Notes: generated by a model not told the origin, from the letters alone. A DNA stretch of 64,000 bases from Microbacterium sp. CSI-V (GCF_001984105.1 NZ_MTQM01000008.1:1-64000), one strand, 5' to 3'. Positions 25,501 to 41,292 are shown, counted from the first letter of the stretch. Made by a program: numbers and translations.

Positions 25501-28472
25501 ACTCCGATGCGGACCGTTCCCTCGCCCGTCGCGCCGGAGGGGTCGGACACGCGGTAGCGGAACGAGACCTGCCCCCGGTCGCCGGCGACGGAGGAGTACA
25601 CGATGGAGGAGCCGTCGGCGGAGATCGAGGCGGTCCCCCGATCGGGCTGCGTCACGATGCGGTCGAGCACCACCGCGTCGCCGTCGGGGTCGGCGCCGAA
25701 GCTGCGGAACGGCACGGTCGTCGTGCCGCCGCTGAGGACCCGTCCCTGCAGCGTGTCGGGGACGGGGGCGCGGTTGGCCTCGGGACCGAGGACGGTGATG
25801 CGCACGGTCGCCTCGTCCCACAGCGACGGCGTCCCCGTCGTGTAGACGCGATAGGTCACCTCGTAGGATCCCGGCGTCGTCGGCGCGAGGTAGCGCAGCA
25901 CACCGCCGGAAGCGAACGCGAGCCCGTCCACGGACGGAGTGGCCTGCACGGATGCCGGGTCGAGGGTGGGACGCCCGCCGGCCGGGGACACGTCGTTGTC
26001 GAGCACCGGGATGTCGGCCTGGGTACCGGCGCGCACGGTGACGGTGTCGTCGACGGCGATCGGGGCGATTTCGGGAGCGGGAGGGAGCAGGTAGACCGTG
26101 GCCTCGCCGCCGACGCGCGAACCCTCGTCGTCGGTGCCGTCGCTGACGGTGTAGGCGACGGTTCCGAGCAGACCCGGGCCGCCTTCGGCGGTGGATCCCG
26201 AGACCCGGAGGTCGTTCTGGCCGACCGTGTCGACCGTCAGGGACGCGCCGTCCTCCGCGGACGCGACGACGTCGCTCAACAGGAGCACGCGCCCGGTCGG
26301 GTTGGACACCGCGGCGAACACGTCGAGCGTGGCGTCCTCCTGCGGCCGCACGAAGGCGACGACGGGTGCGGTCGACAGCTGGGCGGGGGCGTCACCGGGC
26401 AGCAGCGTGATCCGCGCGGTGCCGGTGGCGTCGCGTCCGGCCCCGGTGACGGTGAAGTCGACGCGGTAGACGCCCGGCTGCGACGCCGAGAAGTCGAACG
26501 TCGTCGTGCCGCCGACGACGGTCGCGGTCGCCTGCGCGTCGTCGAGGACGCGGACCGAACCGATGGTCACGTCGCCCGCCGTGCCGGTCACGTGGGGGCC
26601 GACGTCGACCGTCAGTGCCGAGCCGGCCGTGTCGACGACCGCGAAGGACTGCACCGCGAGCGCCGGGTCGGGTGCCACGCGGATCAGCAGCGGCTTCGTC
26701 GTCGTCGCGCCGCGGGTGTCGGCCACGGTCACGTCGAGCTGGACGGTCTGCTCGCCGCCGGACCCGTCGTCGGAGTGCTGGTAGACGACCTCGCCGGCCG
26801 GAGTGGATGCCACGCTCCCGACGCCGCTCGGATTGTCGACCGACAGCAGCAGCAGCGGGTCGCCGTCCGGATCGACCCACCCGGGGAGGACGGGGACGGT
26901 GATGGTGCCGCCGCGCGCGACCTCGGGCGTGGGCCAGGCCTGGAGGCACTTCTCGACACCGCACCAGACCGGGGCGGCGTTGGAATCGTCGGGGGCGACC
27001 GACAGGGTCACCGTCGTCGACGGGGAGGTGAGACCGTCGGCGGTGGTGCCGTCGGTCACCGCGTACGAGAACGTCGCCGAGCCGGCGGCATCCGGGGCCA
27101 CCCGGACCGCGAGCCGCTGACCGTCGTCGGTGACGGAGAGACTGCCGAACCCGGGGTCGAGGCCCGTCACGCTCTCGCCGACGATGCTCAGGACGTCCTC
27201 GTTGGGATCGTGGTCGTTCAGCAGGACCGGCAGGGTGATCAGCCGACCGGCACGCACGCCGAAGCTGTCGGGCTCGGCGATCGGGGGCTTCGGGTCGAGC
27301 ACGACGCTCAGCTGCTCCTCGCTCTGGACCGCGGCCTCTTCGGTGCGGTCGTCGAGCGTCCAGCTCTGGCTCGACGCGAGGAGCGTGCCGTCCGGAACGG
27401 TCCACACCCATCCGGTGCGGGTCTCGTTGAGGATCACGGCGTGGTCGGTCGCGACGAACACGGGCCTGCGCTGATCGGGCATGGTCGCCCCGCCGTAGGG
27501 GAGATCGGTCTCGCCGGCATCCGATCGCCACAGGGTTCCGCGGGCGTCGCCGGGCAGGAGCCACGCGGCGTACGCCACTCCGTCGTGCTGCACGGGCTTG
27601 GCCGGCTGCCCGAGCACGTTGCCGCCCGCGCCGACCTCGCGCCGCGGTTCGCCGCCGTCGACGGGGATGCTCCACAGCGACTGGTCGTCGGCGAGGTAGA
27701 CGGAGCTGCCGCGCGGGTCAGGGTCGCCCACGATGAGCTGCTCGGTGGTGTCGAGGTCGACCGGGTCGTGGCCGCGCACCCACACGCGGCCCGCGTCGGC
27801 GTCGACGAGCACCCACTGATCCCCCGCGGCGGTGATCACCGGGGAGGTCACATCGACCTCGAGGGCGTCGCGCCCCTTCAGCTCGTCGGCCTCGATGTCG
27901 TACCGGATCACCGAGGCGTCCACGGACGAGTAGGCGAACAGCATGCCGCGGGCATCGACGGTCACGGCATCCGCGGTGTACGTGCGCGCGTCCTCGTCGC
28001 CCGCGGTCCCGAACGGGTCGAGCTCGGTGACCGACTGCCCGGCCCGGCTGAGCCGACTCGCGTACAGGGCTCCGCTGTCGGTGCGGTAGACGACGAAGTC
28101 GCCCGCTGTCACGACCGAGGTCGTCCCCGGCGGGGTGTCGGGAGCGGAATCGAGCTGCTCCTCCTGTAGGTCGACCGGCTGAGCCTCGTCGATGCGGGCG
28201 ATCTTGCTGTAGCCGTCGGTGAAGAGGTAGGCGCCCTCCGGACCCTGCGCGACCTGGCTGGGGTTGCCGGCGGTGCGCACCGTGTCGAGTTCGCCGACCG
28301 TGGTGTTCACCCGGGCGTAGCGCTGCCCCTCGCCGGTCTGGAGGGCCCAGACCGCGGTGTCGACCTCGGGGGTCTCCTGCGCGTCGAGACCGGGCCAGAC
28401 GATGCTGGCGGTGACGACGAGCGCCGCCGCGACGAGGGTCGAGGTGAGCCCCGCGATGGTCCGACGCTTCAT
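22503..28472 (-). CDS. Giant Ig-like/cadherin-like surface protein with fibronectin III region
   Basis: The 1,989-residue protein starts at the ATG at 28472, overlapping the kinase stop (ATGA). An uncleaved-looking membrane segment (TIAGLTSTLVAAALVVTASIVW) anchors it with the rest outside. Residues about 40-410 look like a beta-propeller (repeated G-x-VVYRT, G-x-WVLVD strands). From about 410 to 1,480 come tandem cadherin/VCBS-like Ig domains marked by acidic loops NDHDPNED, DPDGDPLLL, DNDVSPAGG, DPDGDAVVL and NDIDPTQG (near 419, 537, 824, 927 and 1,024), which may bind calcium. A fibronectin III-like region begins near 1,514. The C-terminus ends in about 400 Ser/Thr-rich residues. Translational coupling to the kinase suggests it is that kinase's extracellular sensor. 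Confidence 0.88.
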   Translation of the reverse strand: MKRRTIAGLTSTLVAAALVVTASIVWPGLDAQETPEVDTAVWALQTGEGQRYARVNTTVGELDTVRTAGNPSQVAQGPEGAYLFTDGYSKIARIDEAQPVDLQEEQLDSAPDTPPGTTSVVTAGDFVVYRTDSGALYASRLSRAGQSVTELDPFGTAGDEDARTYTADAVTVDARGMLFAYSSVDASVIRYDIEADELKGRDALEVDVTSPVITAAGDQWVLVDADAGRVWVRGHDPVDLDTTEQLIVGDPDPRGSSVYLADDQSLWSIPVDGGEPRREVGAGGNVLGQPAKPVQHDGVAYAAWLLPGDARGTLWRSDAGETDLPYGGATMPDQRRPVFVATDHAVILNETRTGWVWTVPDGTLLASSQSWTLDDRTEEAAVQSEEQLSVVLDPKPPIAEPDSFGVRAGRLITLPVLLNDHDPNEDVLSIVGESVTGLDPGFGSLSVTDDGQRLAVRVAPDAAGSATFSYAVTDGTTADGLTSPSTTVTLSVAPDDSNAAPVWCGVEKCLQAWPTPEVARGGTITVPVLPGWVDPDGDPLLLLSVDNPSGVGSVASTPAGEVVYQHSDDGSGGEQTVQLDVTVADTRGATTTKPLLIRVAPDPALAVQSFAVVDTAGSALTVDVGPHVTGTAGDVTIGSVRVLDDAQATATVVGGTTTFDFSASQPGVYRVDFTVTGAGRDATGTARITLLPGDAPAQLSTAPVVAFVRPQEDATLDVFAAVSNPTGRVLLLSDVVASAEDGASLTVDTVGQNDLRVSGSTAEGGPGLLGTVAYTVSDGTDDEGSRVGGEATVYLLPPAPEIAPIAVDDTVTVRAGTQADIPVLDNDVSPAGGRPTLDPASVQATPSVDGLAFASGGVLRYLAPTTPGSYEVTYRVYTTGTPSLWDEATVRITVLGPEANRAPVPDTLQGRVLSGGTTTVPFRSFGADPDGDAVVLDRIVTQPDRGTASISADGSSIVYSSVAGDRGQVSFRYRVSDPSGATGEGTVRIGVLDAEANPSPITFTDYVQVQAGPDSRIRVSPLANDIDPTQGRLKLTGVRPDLPKTLVDGSDNPEYARLDAMVENVSETGVVIRAGEASATMSFLYDVESDSGNTGRGLVVVKVVRESVPDYPVVSDTVLTLEDRDQFVSGVDVLDGRATWSGGDVGDLRVSLWGEPTGVRVDGRRVSGELPATRRVIPFAVTGTVGGQEVTTYAFVRVPGDDDLTLALRPGSAQRVDELASVEFDMAALVAVPRRATLEVGPAVTTTGVRPDGRCSVTGTVVRYDAGSGSPWTDACQVPVRVAGTEEWTVLSVPIGVVAREPQPELRPGSLTVGPGETATFDLRNMTGWQLGREDWAGIRYALEYSGSAFSSVTLDGSIVTVTGADRAVPGSENAAIVSVTSHKAVAPARLLLRVGAAPSTLPQGGTTTLQCSQASGSSCTIDAVGLPGEVNPLPRTPLEVVSVRPTSACVGVGFDVVSSASVRASWTADAPGATCAATVTLKDAQGRSTAGTRDARVVLDLQGFPRAPASVRQTAYADGSLTLRIDPGEARRAYPSLTGFRVRFGGQVVAECGPDGSCPSISAPNGEQREYVVTAVNAVGESSGSVRTNGWAYDPPAQPRSGEFTPVVTRGGEGNVADLVIRGVESAETGQLEIRSAAGETRTVSVGRNQNDVRVDGFQVGSNSSTQITVTPTSRFQVPAGLGGSAQGGALTFSAHGVGAPLEPNMTITSRSTGDGVSTVTVEGTARQNGTDSKLRYGIVEGGFCRVGDDGPRREFPGKLDGVAYTFTFCVESSYDGTSYGSQSVTQEYRVAQDTAAPRGYTFEVGARPDYAENGSIARWRISGIDEGSKPPRFNEVRYTNFDGDRTSVFGSDPNIGVYFQHQIWGTTSETGRVAPASGSAPYQVQASTRVASCVAGERLQVSSSSSNDQAAMSLDRAAARYTDKNGKVLTPPEGSDLVPKGATTVTNVLVTVDWSARGWGLDTAVLETSGTCQPGTASDDPSAPTTP

Positions 28473-29605
28473 CGGATGACCCCGGTGGCCAGCAGTGCCA
28501 CGACGACGACCGCGGCGGAGGCGACCAGGGTGGCCCCGGCGAGCACCCACGGCAGGACGCGGTGGGCCGAACGCGTGGGCGCGGAGATGTCGGTGTCCTC
28601 GTCACGGGCGAGGCCCGCGACCCCGGACGGGTCGCGGAGCTTGCGGACGCTCTCGCGCTCGACCCGGGAGCGTGCGGGGCCGCGCAGCGCGCCGTCGGCG
28701 AAGTCGACCGCCCGCGCTGCGGGCGCCCATTCGGCCGCCGGCACCTCGAGCGGCGACGCGGGGAGCCCGAGCTCGGACTGCACCTTCTGCAGAGCCTCGC
28801 CCACCTCGCGGGCGCTGGCGAAGCGGTCCGCGGGGCTGCGCGACATCGCCCGTGCCAGGACCGCCTGCAGCGCGGGCGGGACATCGGTGCGGGCGATCTC
28901 GGTGTAGGACGCGCGGGCGATGCGGCGGCGCAACTGCTCGCGGGAGTTCTGCCCGCGCTCGCGTCGCTCGAACGGGCTGTGGCCGGCCAGCAGCGAGTAC
29001 ACGGTCGCGCCCAGACTCCAGACCTCGCTCGACACCGTGCCGGCCGTCTGCTCGGCGATGACCTCGGGGGCGCTCCACGGGACGCTCATCGCGAGCATCT
29101 CGTCGGCCCCCTGCCGCACCAGCGACGACGAGATGCCGAAGTCGGCCAGCACCGGCGCCCCGAACGTCGTCACGAGGATGTTGCTGGGCTTCACGTCGCG
29201 GTGGACGAGGCCGGCGTGGTGCGCCGACTCGAGGGCGCCGGCCATGCGGACCCCGATCGAGAGCACCTCGGCCACCGGCATCCGTTCCACCCGATACCGC
29301 TGCGCGAGCGAGCCGGGGCAGTACTCCATGACGATGTAGGGCCGACCGTCGGCCGAGATCCCGGCCTGGTAGACCGTGACGATCGAGGGGTGCGCCGAGA
29401 GGTGGGCGAGGACGTCGGCCTCGGCGTTGAACATGCGCAGAAGGTCGGGGTCGCGGACATCGCTCGGCAGTACCTTCACCGCGACGTCGCGACGGGGCAT
29501 GTCCTGCCCGTAGAGGAAGACGTCGGCGAAACCACCGGAACCGAGGGGACGGATGTAGGCGAGCCCCGGCAGGATCGGGGGTGACGAGGGCAGGCGCTGC
29601 GGCAT
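28469..29605 (-). CDS. Membrane-anchored Ser/Thr protein kinase without sensor domain
   Basis: This Hanks-type kinase of 378 residues has the glycine loop LGSGGFADVF (21-30), Lys44 in VAVKVL, the catalytic HRDVKPSNIL (Asp137), DFG (155-157) and SAPEV. All catalytic residues are present. After the kinase domain a juxtamembrane stretch leads to one membrane segment at the extreme C-terminus (about 352-373) with only a few residues outside; there are no PASTA repeats or other sensor. The next gene overlaps it and encodes a large extracellular protein. Likely substrates are the repeat protein and FHA protein of the same operon. The start ATG at 29605 follows GGGAGGGGG. Confidence 0.95.
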   Translation of the reverse strand: MPQRLPSSPPILPGLAYIRPLGSGGFADVFLYGQDMPRRDVAVKVLPSDVRDPDLLRMFNAEADVLAHLSAHPSIVTVYQAGISADGRPYIVMEYCPGSLAQRYRVERMPVAEVLSIGVRMAGALESAHHAGLVHRDVKPSNILVTTFGAPVLADFGISSSLVRQGADEMLAMSVPWSAPEVIAEQTAGTVSSEVWSLGATVYSLLAGHSPFERRERGQNSREQLRRRIARASYTEIARTDVPPALQAVLARAMSRSPADRFASAREVGEALQKVQSELGLPASPLEVPAAEWAPAARAVDFADGALRGPARSRVERESVRKLRDPSGVAGLARDEDTDISAPTRSAHRVLPWVLAGATLVASAAVVVVALLATGVIR

Positions 29606-29705
29606 TGTGCCCCCTCCCCGGAACTCGCGTCCGCCACACCTCGCGCGGACAACCCGGCAACTCTAACAAAGCCCCCTGATCCGGTCGCGGGCTTGTGGAG
29701 AGGGC

Positions 29706-30368
29706 TCAGGATGCCAGCGGTCCGGGGTCGCGAGGATCGAACGGGGCGTCGAGCGAGCGCGAGAGGTCGTCGAGCATCGCCGCGACCTGCGGCTCGACGT
29801 ACTCCGCCACGGCCGCCTGGATGCGCAGCCGATGATGCAGCAGCACCGCGCATACCTCCCGCCCGATCATGTTGGCGTAGTCGTCGGCGAGGCCGACCTC
29901 CTGCCGCAGCGCCGCCTTCGCGGCATCCGACAGCGGCGGGAGCGCGGGGATCGCGGCGTCCTCTTCGGCGGCCAGACCCGTCAGCGTGAAGAGGAACGGC
30001 GCACCGGGCTCGGGCTCCGGGTCCAGCGGCATCCCCTCGAACTCGGGCTCGAGGCCCTCGGCGGGACGGTACGAGCGACGGCGGTTGCGGGCCGCCTGCT
30101 GGTCGAGCTCGGTCTGCAGCATCGGGAGGTTCCGCGACGTGTACTCGGCGACGGCGTGGTCGACGATCGACTTCACGCGCGTCGAGAGGCCGTGCTGCAC
30201 GCCGTGCGGGACATCGGACCCGAGGCCGGCCGCCGACAGCACCGGCGAACCGAAGCACCGACGGCACGGGGCGACTCGCCCGCGATGATTCGCCGGCTCC
30301 CATCGGGGCAGCCACGCGAGCCAGGCGTCCACCGCCTGGCCGACCTGGGTCTCGAGCGACCGCTCCAC
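29706..30368 (-). CDS. Hypothetical protein
   Basis: The 220-residue product starts with a GTG at 30368 behind TAGGAGC. It is soluble and mainly helical. It has a CRRC pair (residues 36-39) that could bind metal, a basic RRRS patch, and an acidic stretch rich in Glu/Pro near 110-130. No family was recognised. It lies 100 bp upstream of the kinase gene in the same direction, so it may be the first gene of the phosphosignalling operon or an independent unit. Confidence 0.6.
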   Translation of the reverse strand: MERSLETQVGQAVDAWLAWLPRWEPANHRGRVAPCRRCFGSPVLSAAGLGSDVPHGVQHGLSTRVKSIVDHAVAEYTSRNLPMLQTELDQQAARNRRRSYRPAEGLEPEFEGMPLDPEPEPGAPFLFTLTGLAAEEDAAIPALPPLSDAAKAALRQEVGLADDYANMIGREVCAVLLHHRLRIQAAVAEYVEPQVAAMLDDLSRSLDAPFDPRDPGPLAS

Positions 30369-30421
30369 GCTCCTACGCTAGTGCGACAGACCCCCGAGCG
30401 GCGGATGCCACGGCCCCCGGA

Positions 30422-30907
30422 TCAGCGATCTTCGTCGTCTTCGCGCTCCCAGCGCCAGTGCGGGCGCTCCCCGCCGCTGCGGACGAGCAGGACTCCGAAC
30501 GCCCCGGCGACGAGGGCCGAGACCGCGACGACCACACCCGGCCACCCGAGGGCCACCGCCCCCGCGGCGGCGAGCCCGCGCGCCGCGTCACCTCCGGTGG
30601 CCGCAGCGCCGACGGCGATCCCCACGGTCTCCCCCACGTACGCGCCGAGCGCGCACGGCACCGCCGTCAGGTAACCGGGTGGGACGGCTCGCAGGCCCCA
30701 CAGCAGCACGCCGGCGAACACCGTCAGGGCCAGGAGCATGCCCGCCACGCCGGGCAGCGGCCCGAGCCCGCGCACCGGGATCACATCGGCGTCGAGGGCA
30801 AGGCTCGCCACGCCCAGAGCGGCGATGGCCAGCGCGAGGAAGACGGCCGTCGCGAAAACGACGGCGACCGGCGGGGTCACCCCCGCCGGTCGCGACGCGT
30901 CTGTCAT
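30422..30907 (-). CDS. Membrane protein, unknown function
   Basis: From the ATG at 30907 the product is 161 residues with four or five predicted membrane segments and a charged C-terminus (HWRWEREDDEDR). The longer frame upstream reads as non-coding Arg-rich sequence. It resembles small Ala/Gly-rich integral membrane proteins common in Microbacteriaceae, with no assigned function. It starts 11 bp after the stop of the gene upstream, so the two are co-transcribed. Confidence 0.7.
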   Translation of the reverse strand: MTDASRPAGVTPPVAVVFATAVFLALAIAALGVASLALDADVIPVRGLGPLPGVAGMLLALTVFAGVLLWGLRAVPPGYLTAVPCALGAYVGETVGIAVGAAATGGDAARGLAAAGAVALGWPGVVVAVSALVAGAFGVLLVRSGGERPHWRWEREDDEDR

Positions 30908-30918
30908 GGCATCCGGTC

Positions 30919-31962
30919 TCAGCGGGCCAGCAGGGGTCCGGCTTCGAGCGTGCGCTCGTACTCGCGCTGCGCCTCGTCGTTCAGTTCCGTGACGCGGCGT
31001 CCGCGGCGGGCGACCCACGCCCCGAACCAGATGGTGAGCTCACGGCCGAGGACGAAGGCGACGATGGCGAGCGGCGCGAGGACGCTCTCCTGCAGGAGGT
31101 CGACGCCCTGGCGGTTCGTGAGCATCCAGAACGGCGCGGCGAAGAGGGCTCCCAGGAGGTAGCCGCCCCAGCTGATGACGCCGACCAGGAGGCCCCACAC
31201 CACCCAGTGGCCCCATCCGCCGCGGTTGATGATCGCGCCGAGGAACCAGAAGCCCACGAAGAAGGCCACCGTGGGCACCCAGAGGCTCCACGTGGTGAGG
31301 GCCGCCAGTGCGGCGTCTGCCAGGTCGGACGTCTGGATCGTGCCGAGCAGCAGCCCGAGGCCCAGGGTCGCGGCGAGGTACAGGACGGCGAAGACGAGGG
31401 TCGCGAGGAGACCGATCGCACCGGCCGCACCGCGGTTGCCCCGGGGACGCGGAGCCTCGGGGGCCTGGACGAAGATCGGCTGCGCGGCACCGACGGGCCG
31501 CGTCTCGTCCGCGTAGGCGGGAGCGACGGCGGTCGCCGACGCGGCACCCGCTGCCGCGGCGCCCGCGGCGGGGGCGGCGTCGGCACGGTGCTCTTCGCGC
31601 ACGGGCTCGGCGGTGGCGGTGTGCGAAGCGCCGGCTTCCGGCTCGGCCGACGCGGCGTAGGCCGCCCACCGGGCGTCCTCGTCCTCGAGATCGACGGAAC
31701 GGTGCGCGGCGGGAGCCGAGACGGGGGTCTGGCTGCGCGGCTCGACGGGCGAGGCGTCGTGCACGGTGGTCGTGGCGGCGGGGGCCGCCGAGTCGTGACC
31801 GCCCTCGCGCTCGTTCCAGGCCGCGGCCGCTTCCTCCGGGTCGACCGCGTCGCGGCGGGCGGCCTCGGCGTCGGCGAGCCCCTCGTGGGCACGGCCGACG
31901 ACGTCGTGCGCCTCTTCCTTGGGCTCGTCGACGGGGTCGCCGTACGACTGGGGGTCGCTCAT
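30919..31962 (-). CDS. Membrane protein with acidic Ala-rich cytoplasmic N-terminus
   Basis: The 347-residue protein starts at the ATG at 31962, preceded by GAGGAG. The first 180 residues are acidic, Ala/Pro-rich and probably disordered; a basic hinge (PRPRGNRG) precedes four membrane segments (about 187-325), and a charged tail follows (ELNDEAQREYERTLEAG). No family was recognised. The disordered tail with several Thr-Pro and acidic-Thr sites could be a kinase substrate, but this is only suggested by the neighbouring kinase operon. Confidence 0.72.
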   Translation of the reverse strand: MSDPQSYGDPVDEPKEEAHDVVGRAHEGLADAEAARRDAVDPEEAAAAWNEREGGHDSAAPAATTTVHDASPVEPRSQTPVSAPAAHRSVDLEDEDARWAAYAASAEPEAGASHTATAEPVREEHRADAAPAAGAAAAGAASATAVAPAYADETRPVGAAQPIFVQAPEAPRPRGNRGAAGAIGLLATLVFAVLYLAATLGLGLLLGTIQTSDLADAALAALTTWSLWVPTVAFFVGFWFLGAIINRGGWGHWVVWGLLVGVISWGGYLLGALFAAPFWMLTNRQGVDLLQESVLAPLAIVAFVLGRELTIWFGAWVARRGRRVTELNDEAQREYERTLEAGPLLAR

Positions 31963-32089
31963 CGGGGTCTCCTCACGCGCGCAGATATGGTGCGGCGCCA
32001 GGCTAACCCGCGCCACGGCCCGCGCGGCGGAGGCGTGCCGTCGTGTGTCGGTCTCGACCGTGACGGCGGGTCCGCCTAGGGTGGGCGAC

Positions 32090-32686
32090 ATGACCGGTCG
32101 ACCCCCCGCTGCGGCCCTCGCCGCGGTGCTCGCGCTGACCGCCGCGCTCGCGCTGAGCGGGTGCGCTCCCGAGCAGGGCACCGCGGAGCCCGCGCCCACC
32201 GCCGCCTCCCCGAGTGCGTCCGGCACCCCGGGTGGCACCCCGATCCCCACGATCACCCCCACCGTCGCCCCGGCGGCGATCCCCACCGACTGCCGCGCGA
32301 TCCTCACGCCCGACGTGCTGTCGCAGCTCGGGTCCATCCCCCTGAACGATCCGGCGGCGGGCCCCTCGGGCGTCCAGCCCGATGGATCCCTCATCTGCAT
32401 CTGGCGTGACCCCGGCGCCGACACGACCGGCCTCATGACCACGATCACGCGCATCGACCGGGGTCCCGCCCTCGACATGCTCAACGACCTCGTCAACACC
32501 CAGGGGTTCAGCTGCTACACGCCCGACGACGGCACCCGCTGCGAGAAGACCTGGATCAACACCACGTACGCCGTCAACGACGGGCGCACGCTGTTCTGGC
32601 GCGACGACGTCCTCATCGACACCCAGTACTCCAACCTCGCCCCCACGGGCTACACGGCGAGCATCATCTCCGCGATCTACGGCTGA
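32090..32686 (+). CDS. Lipoprotein related to the adjacent convergent gene
   Basis: The 198-residue protein has a lipoprotein signal peptide ending in LSGC (Cys at about 25), then a Pro/Thr-rich linker of about 40 residues. The folded part has four Cys residues (TDCRAIL, LICIWRD, GFSCYTPDD, TRCEKTW) and ends in GYTASIISAIYG. The same Cys-x-W, GF-x-C, CE-x-T and GY-x-A landmarks occur in the same order in the product of 32872-33471 on the other strand, so the two are probably paralogues. Function unknown; an extracytoplasmic disulfide-stabilised domain is likely. Confidence 0.75.
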   Translation: MTGRPPAAALAAVLALTAALALSGCAPEQGTAEPAPTAASPSASGTPGGTPIPTITPTVAPAAIPTDCRAILTPDVLSQLGSIPLNDPAAGPSGVQPDGSLICIWRDPGADTTGLMTTITRIDRGPALDMLNDLVNTQGFSCYTPDDGTRCEKTWINTTYAVNDGRTLFWRDDVLIDTQYSNLAPTGYTASIISAIYG

Positions 32687-32783
32687 CGCGTCACCGCGCC
32701 CGGCCGGGGCGGCACTCCGGCGCGGAGGGGGTCCGTGCGCGCCGGGTGCGGGGTACGGCCGCGGGGCCGGGAGTCGTCACAGG

Positions 32784-32848
32784 CATAAACACGATTCGCA
32801 CACATAAACGCGTGCTCCCCGTGTTTATACGTGCGGATCGCGTTTATG
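32784..32848. repeat. Inverted repeat with CATAAACGCG arms, copy 1
   Basis: Two 29-bp arms (32784-32812 and 32820-32848) are nearly complementary, with a 7-base loop. Each arm carries two CATAAAC motifs spaced 18 bp apart. The element lies between the 3' ends of two convergent genes. A second copy with the same arm length and loop length is at 52156-52220. Confidence 0.8.
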
Positions 32849-32871
32849 CGTGCCGGGGACGGCGCCGCGGA

Positions 32872-33471
32872 CTACTCGCCGAAGGCGCGGGATGCCACGA
32901 CCGCGACGTACCCGTCCGGCATCCATCCGTCGAAGGTCGACGACACCCACCGGTCGCCGCGGACGTCGTGCACCTCCACGACGTCTCCGGCCGTGCGCTC
33001 GCAGTGCTCGGTGTCCCCCGCGGTCGTGCACGCGAAGCCCTGACCGGTCAGCGTCGCCACCACGGCGGCAGCCCCCTCCGCCGAGACCGTGGCGACGCTC
33101 GTCTCCAGCCACCGTCCCGACTCGCCGCGCCAATGGCAGGTGACGACGGGCGTGCCGGCGGCCGCCGCGACCGCCTCGGGTGTCGACGAGGCTGCGGAGT
33201 GCCGCTGCGTCAGCAGCGCCTCGGGCGACCACACCAACTCCGACCACATCGGCTGCGTGTACAGGTCACGGCACGTGGTGGCCGGCCCGGGGACGCGCGG
33301 GGCGTCCGTCCACGGCGTCGTCGTGGAGCCGGCCCGCAGCGTATCGCCGACGAAGCTCACCGCTCCGGGCACCCCCGGCGCAGCGAGGAACGCGAGCACC
33401 GCGACCACGGCCGCGCACAGCACGCCGACCGGCCATGCGATCCAGACGCTGCGTCCCGCGACTCGAGCCAT
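32872..33471 (-). CDS. Secreted or membrane-anchored protein, paralogue of the neighbouring lipoprotein
   Basis: The 199-residue protein starts at the ATG at 33471 behind GGGAGGAA. One N-terminal membrane segment (VWIAWPVGVLCAAVVAVLAFLA) anchors it; there is no lipobox. The extracytoplasmic part has four Cys residues in the same order as the adjacent lipoprotein (TTCRDLY, VTCHWRG, GFACTTAG, EHCERTA) and ends GYVAVVASRAFGE. Function unknown. It lies downstream of the rpoC terminator in the same orientation. Confidence 0.75.
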   Translation of the reverse strand: MARVAGRSVWIAWPVGVLCAAVVAVLAFLAAPGVPGAVSFVGDTLRAGSTTTPWTDAPRVPGPATTCRDLYTQPMWSELVWSPEALLTQRHSAASSTPEAVAAAAGTPVVTCHWRGESGRWLETSVATVSAEGAAAVVATLTGQGFACTTAGDTEHCERTAGDVVEVHDVRGDRWVSSTFDGWMPDGYVAVVASRAFGE

Positions 33472-33575
33472 CCGTTCCTCCCCGTCCACGGTAGGCGACG
33501 GACCCCGGCGCGTCGGCGCGGCGACACGCCGCGCGCCCTGACACGTCATCCGTCGGAAACGCGCCGGGCACGACG

Positions 33576-33603
33576 AAGGCCCCCGGCGCGAGCCGGGGGC
33601 CTT
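33576..33603 (-). terminator. Terminator of rpoBC
   Basis: A perfect 12-bp stem (AAGGCCCCCGGC with its complement) and 4-base loop lie 42 bp past the rpoC stop. Confidence 0.88.
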
Positions 33604-33645
33604 CGGGGATCAGGATGCCGCGCCGAGGCGTGGCATCCGTCTCAC

Positions 33646-37521
<3,876 letters not shown>

Positions 37522-37562
37522 TGGTTCTCCTGTGTCGGAATTCTGTTCGTTGCCTGGCCGGG

Positions 37563-41057
<3,495 letters not shown>

Positions 41058-41225
41058 GGGAAAAACCTCCAGAAGCCCGGGCGAGGGGCTCGTGATTCCT
41101 TGTCGTCAGGTGGAGTGCGTTCCTGCCCCGATAACCTGCGAGTCGCACACCGCGGTGAAGCGGGGACGGGCAGGCTCAGCCGACCACCATATGAGGGCAG
41201 GGGGAATCGAGGAGCGCAAAGTCCA

Positions 41226-41254
41226 AGCATACGCGGGAGGACGCGCCGTGTCCA
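41226..41254 (-). promoter_or_regulatory. Probable rpoB promoter
   Basis: On the minus strand TGGACA (41254-41249) and TATGCT (41231-41226) are separated by 17 bp, a good match to a vegetative sigma-70 promoter. It would give an rpoB leader of about 160 bases. Confidence 0.6.
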
Positions 41255-41263
41255 GTCGAATTC

Positions 41264-41292
41264 TTGACGACTTTGCGTACCTGCGGTATAAC
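41264..41292 (+). promoter_or_regulatory. Near-consensus promoter facing away from rpoB, with no sense gene
   Basis: TTGACG (41264-41269), a 17-bp spacer and TATAAC (41287-41292) make a strong predicted sigma-70 promoter. It points into the 3' end of the 5-oxoprolinase genes, which are on the other strand, so any transcript would be antisense. Confidence 0.5.
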
